A stretch of 64,000 nucleotides of DNA from Clostridium disporicum. GTDB lineage: Bacteria > Bacillota > Clostridia > Clostridiales > Clostridiaceae. The stretch spans positions 78,690-142,689 of the forward strand of contig NZ_CYZX01000010.1 in the NCBI RefSeq assembly GCF_001405015.1. The letters run 5' to 3'. Below, piece by piece: positions 60,166 to 64,000 of the stretch. The stretch's first letter is position 1. Each line of letters begins with the position of its first letter. The notes under the pieces were generated by a model. It was given only the letters and a program-made list of their open reading frames with translations. It did no database searches and was not told the origin of the DNA. A program made the translations under genes and the position numbers.

Positions 60166-61197
60166 TTATTTTAATGTTTTGAATTCATATCCTTGACTTT
60201 TTAAGTAATCTATAGCCTTCCCTAAATATTGTGCAGTACTTTCTTTTGCATCTGTATCATGCATTAAAACTACTATAACATCGTTATTTCCCTCTAGGTC
60301 TGTTACAGTCTCTTGTAATCTAGCTAGTAATTGATCTGGACTTAATCCTTGCCCCTCTGCATCTCCATTAAGAGTATTCCAATCAATATATGAATATCCA
60401 TCTTGTTCTAAAACACTATCTATAGTTGATGTATCCCAAGAACCATGTCCACCTGGAAATCTTATAACCTTTGTACTAAAATTCTCTCCTAGTACTTTTT
60501 TCATTGCATCTTCTGACTTTTTCATATCATCCATAAATACATCTGCATTAACTACTCCACCTGGATACAATATATCATATCTATGACAATATCCATGATT
60601 TCCAATGGCATGCCCTTCTTTAACTATTCTTTTTAAGGCTCTTTTAGCATAGTCATTTTTATCAACCATACTTCCTAATATAAAAAATGTAGCTTTTACA
60701 TCTTTTTCTTTTAAAACATCTAATATTTCATCTGTAACATATTCTGATGGCCCATCATCAAATGTTAAATATGCAATTTTCTTGTTATCTTCTCTTTGAT
60801 AATTCCAATAAGTTAATCTATTTTGGACTTCTCTAGCATCTGTAGCATTTATATCTTCTTGTAATGGCAAGTACACCATTTCATCAGAATCTACTTTTTT
60901 ATTGTTTGATTCATTATCATTAATATTTTCTTCTTTTAACTGATTTTGTTCTTCATTGGTTTCTTTGTTATCACTAATTATATTAATATTATCTTTAATA
61001 TCTATGTTATTTTCTTTATTTGTACCTAATGACATAGTATTAAGTGATTTTAAAGCTACTGTACTTATAACAAGTGCAATAAATATTATTATTGTTGCTC
61101 TTATTAATTTATTTAACTTCCTCTTATTCTTTTTTAATCTATTTGAATGTTTATAATTCCTACCTTTTTTAACCGTATTGGCCCTTTTACTTTTCAT
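60166..61197 (-). CDS. Membrane-anchored polysaccharide deacetylase (NodB homology)
   Basis: 343 aa: basic N-terminus, one helix (about 31-51), an Asn/Glu/Asp-rich linker (about 55-125), then a CE4 domain. Motif 1 TFDDGP (145-150) gives the catalytic Asp, motif 2 is GNHGYCH (both metal His present, spacing HxxxH), motif 3 RFPGGHGSWD and motif 5 VVLMHDT. The probable substrate is peptidoglycan or another wall glycan, as in PdaA/PgdA enzymes. AGGGGAG ribosome site. The 61198-61325 gap holds no gene. Confidence 0.9.
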   Translation of the reverse strand: MKSKRANTVKKGRNYKHSNRLKKNKRKLNKLIRATIIIFIALVISTVALKSLNTMSLGTNKENNIDIKDNINIISDNKETNEEQNQLKEENINDNESNNKKVDSDEMVYLPLQEDINATDAREVQNRLTYWNYQREDNKKIAYLTFDDGPSEYVTDEILDVLKEKDVKATFFILGSMVDKNDYAKRALKRIVKEGHAIGNHGYCHRYDILYPGGVVNADVFMDDMKKSEDAMKKVLGENFSTKVIRFPGGHGSWDTSTIDSVLEQDGYSYIDWNTLNGDAEGQGLSPDQLLARLQETVTDLEGNNDVIVVLMHDTDAKESTAQYLGKAIDYLKSQGYEFKTLK

Positions 61198-61325
61198 CTG
61201 TTAAACTCCCCTTAATCACTTTAATTATTCCCTTGATTAAATTATATTATTAAAATATAATTAATTCTTTACAAAATAATTAATTATGGTTACAAAAGAG
61301 TTACAAAAATTATTAAAAGTAAAAA

Positions 61326-61357
61326 AATAAACAGAAACATAAATGTTTCTGTTTATT
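61326..61357 (-). terminator. Terminator of the rRNA-tRNA transcript
   Basis: A 15-bp perfect stem (AATAAACAGAAACAT) with an AA loop, directly after the CCA end of tRNA-Asn, followed by TTTTTTT. It ends the rRNA operon. Confidence 0.93.
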
Positions 61358-61358
61358 A

Positions 61359-61433
<75 letters not shown>

Positions 61434-61485
61434 TTATTAATCAGAGTTTGTTCTCTGAAAATTGCACATGAATTTTATATTTTTA

Positions 61486-64000
<2,515 letters not shown>

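Overview
The window comes from a low-GC, spore-forming Firmicute, almost certainly Clostridium sensu stricto. The evidence is the strong A+T bias, AGGAGG-type ribosome sites, the sporulation genes (spoIIQ, spoIID, spoIIR, sipL, yabG, CotS-like coat kinases), a thiolase of the butyrate/butanol type, and the clostridial orders ywmB-murA-spoIID-spoIIQ and rho-rpmE-tdk-prmC-prfA. Almost every gene is on the minus strand, so the window reads right to left. It starts inside spoIIQ and ends inside a 23S rRNA gene.

Layout. 1-3.9 kb: spoIIQ (cut by the window edge), spoIID, murA and a YwmB-like protein. 4.1-10.9 kb: the complete F-type ATP synthase operon atpIBEFHAGDC; its c subunit lacks the Na+ ligands. 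11-19.8 kb: housekeeping genes thlA, dCMP deaminase, upp, rpiB, tsaC/sua5, prfA, a DUF1385-PrmC fusion and tdk. 19.8-25.3 kb: rpmE and rho, normally close neighbours in clostridia, are separated by about 3.7 kb holding a secreted C39-type peptidase, a membrane-anchored propeller-like protein, a broken LPxTG surface protein and two transposase fragments. 25.5-34.3 kb: pyrG, a small DnaA-domain-IV-like protein, a YwiB-like protein, a PP-loop tRNA thiolation-like enzyme, spoIIR, ispE and the cyanophycin pair cphB-cphA.

34.4-44.6 kb is a spore-envelope region: sipL, veg, yabG, then three CotS-family kinases, one degenerate CotS-family pseudokinase and two paralogous GT4 glycosyltransferases arranged as two divergent kinase/glycosyltransferase modules. 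This stretch also holds the least explained DNA: a candidate sRNA of about 89 nt with its own strong promoter and terminator (36222-36345), and a 222-bp array of about ten mini-hairpins at a pitch of about 22-23 bp that changes orientation at its centre (36848-37069). Relatives of the array's outer hairpin lie at 44406, 45777 and 51730.

44.6-53.6 kb: a Gx-transporter/NusG-II/ApbE flavinylation-type set, an HtrA protease, an alpha/beta hydrolase, tsaD, a RusA-like protein with a zinc ribbon, a GDSL esterase, an FAD oxidoreductase and a lipid kinase. 53.7-60 kb: one operon, response regulator - histidine kinase - lipoprotein - TldD - TldE. 60.1-64 kb: a polysaccharide deacetylase, tRNA-Asn and the 3' 2.5 kb of 23S rRNA, with no 5S between 23S and the tRNA.

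How the parts connect. SpoIIQ, SpoIID, SpoIIR and SipL act at engulfment and on the forespore surface; YabG and the CotS/glycosyltransferase proteins act on the coat; the cyanophycin pair may give a nitrogen reserve. PrmC modifies the RF1 made by the next gene. All functions are read from sequence motifs and gene order; no database search was run.
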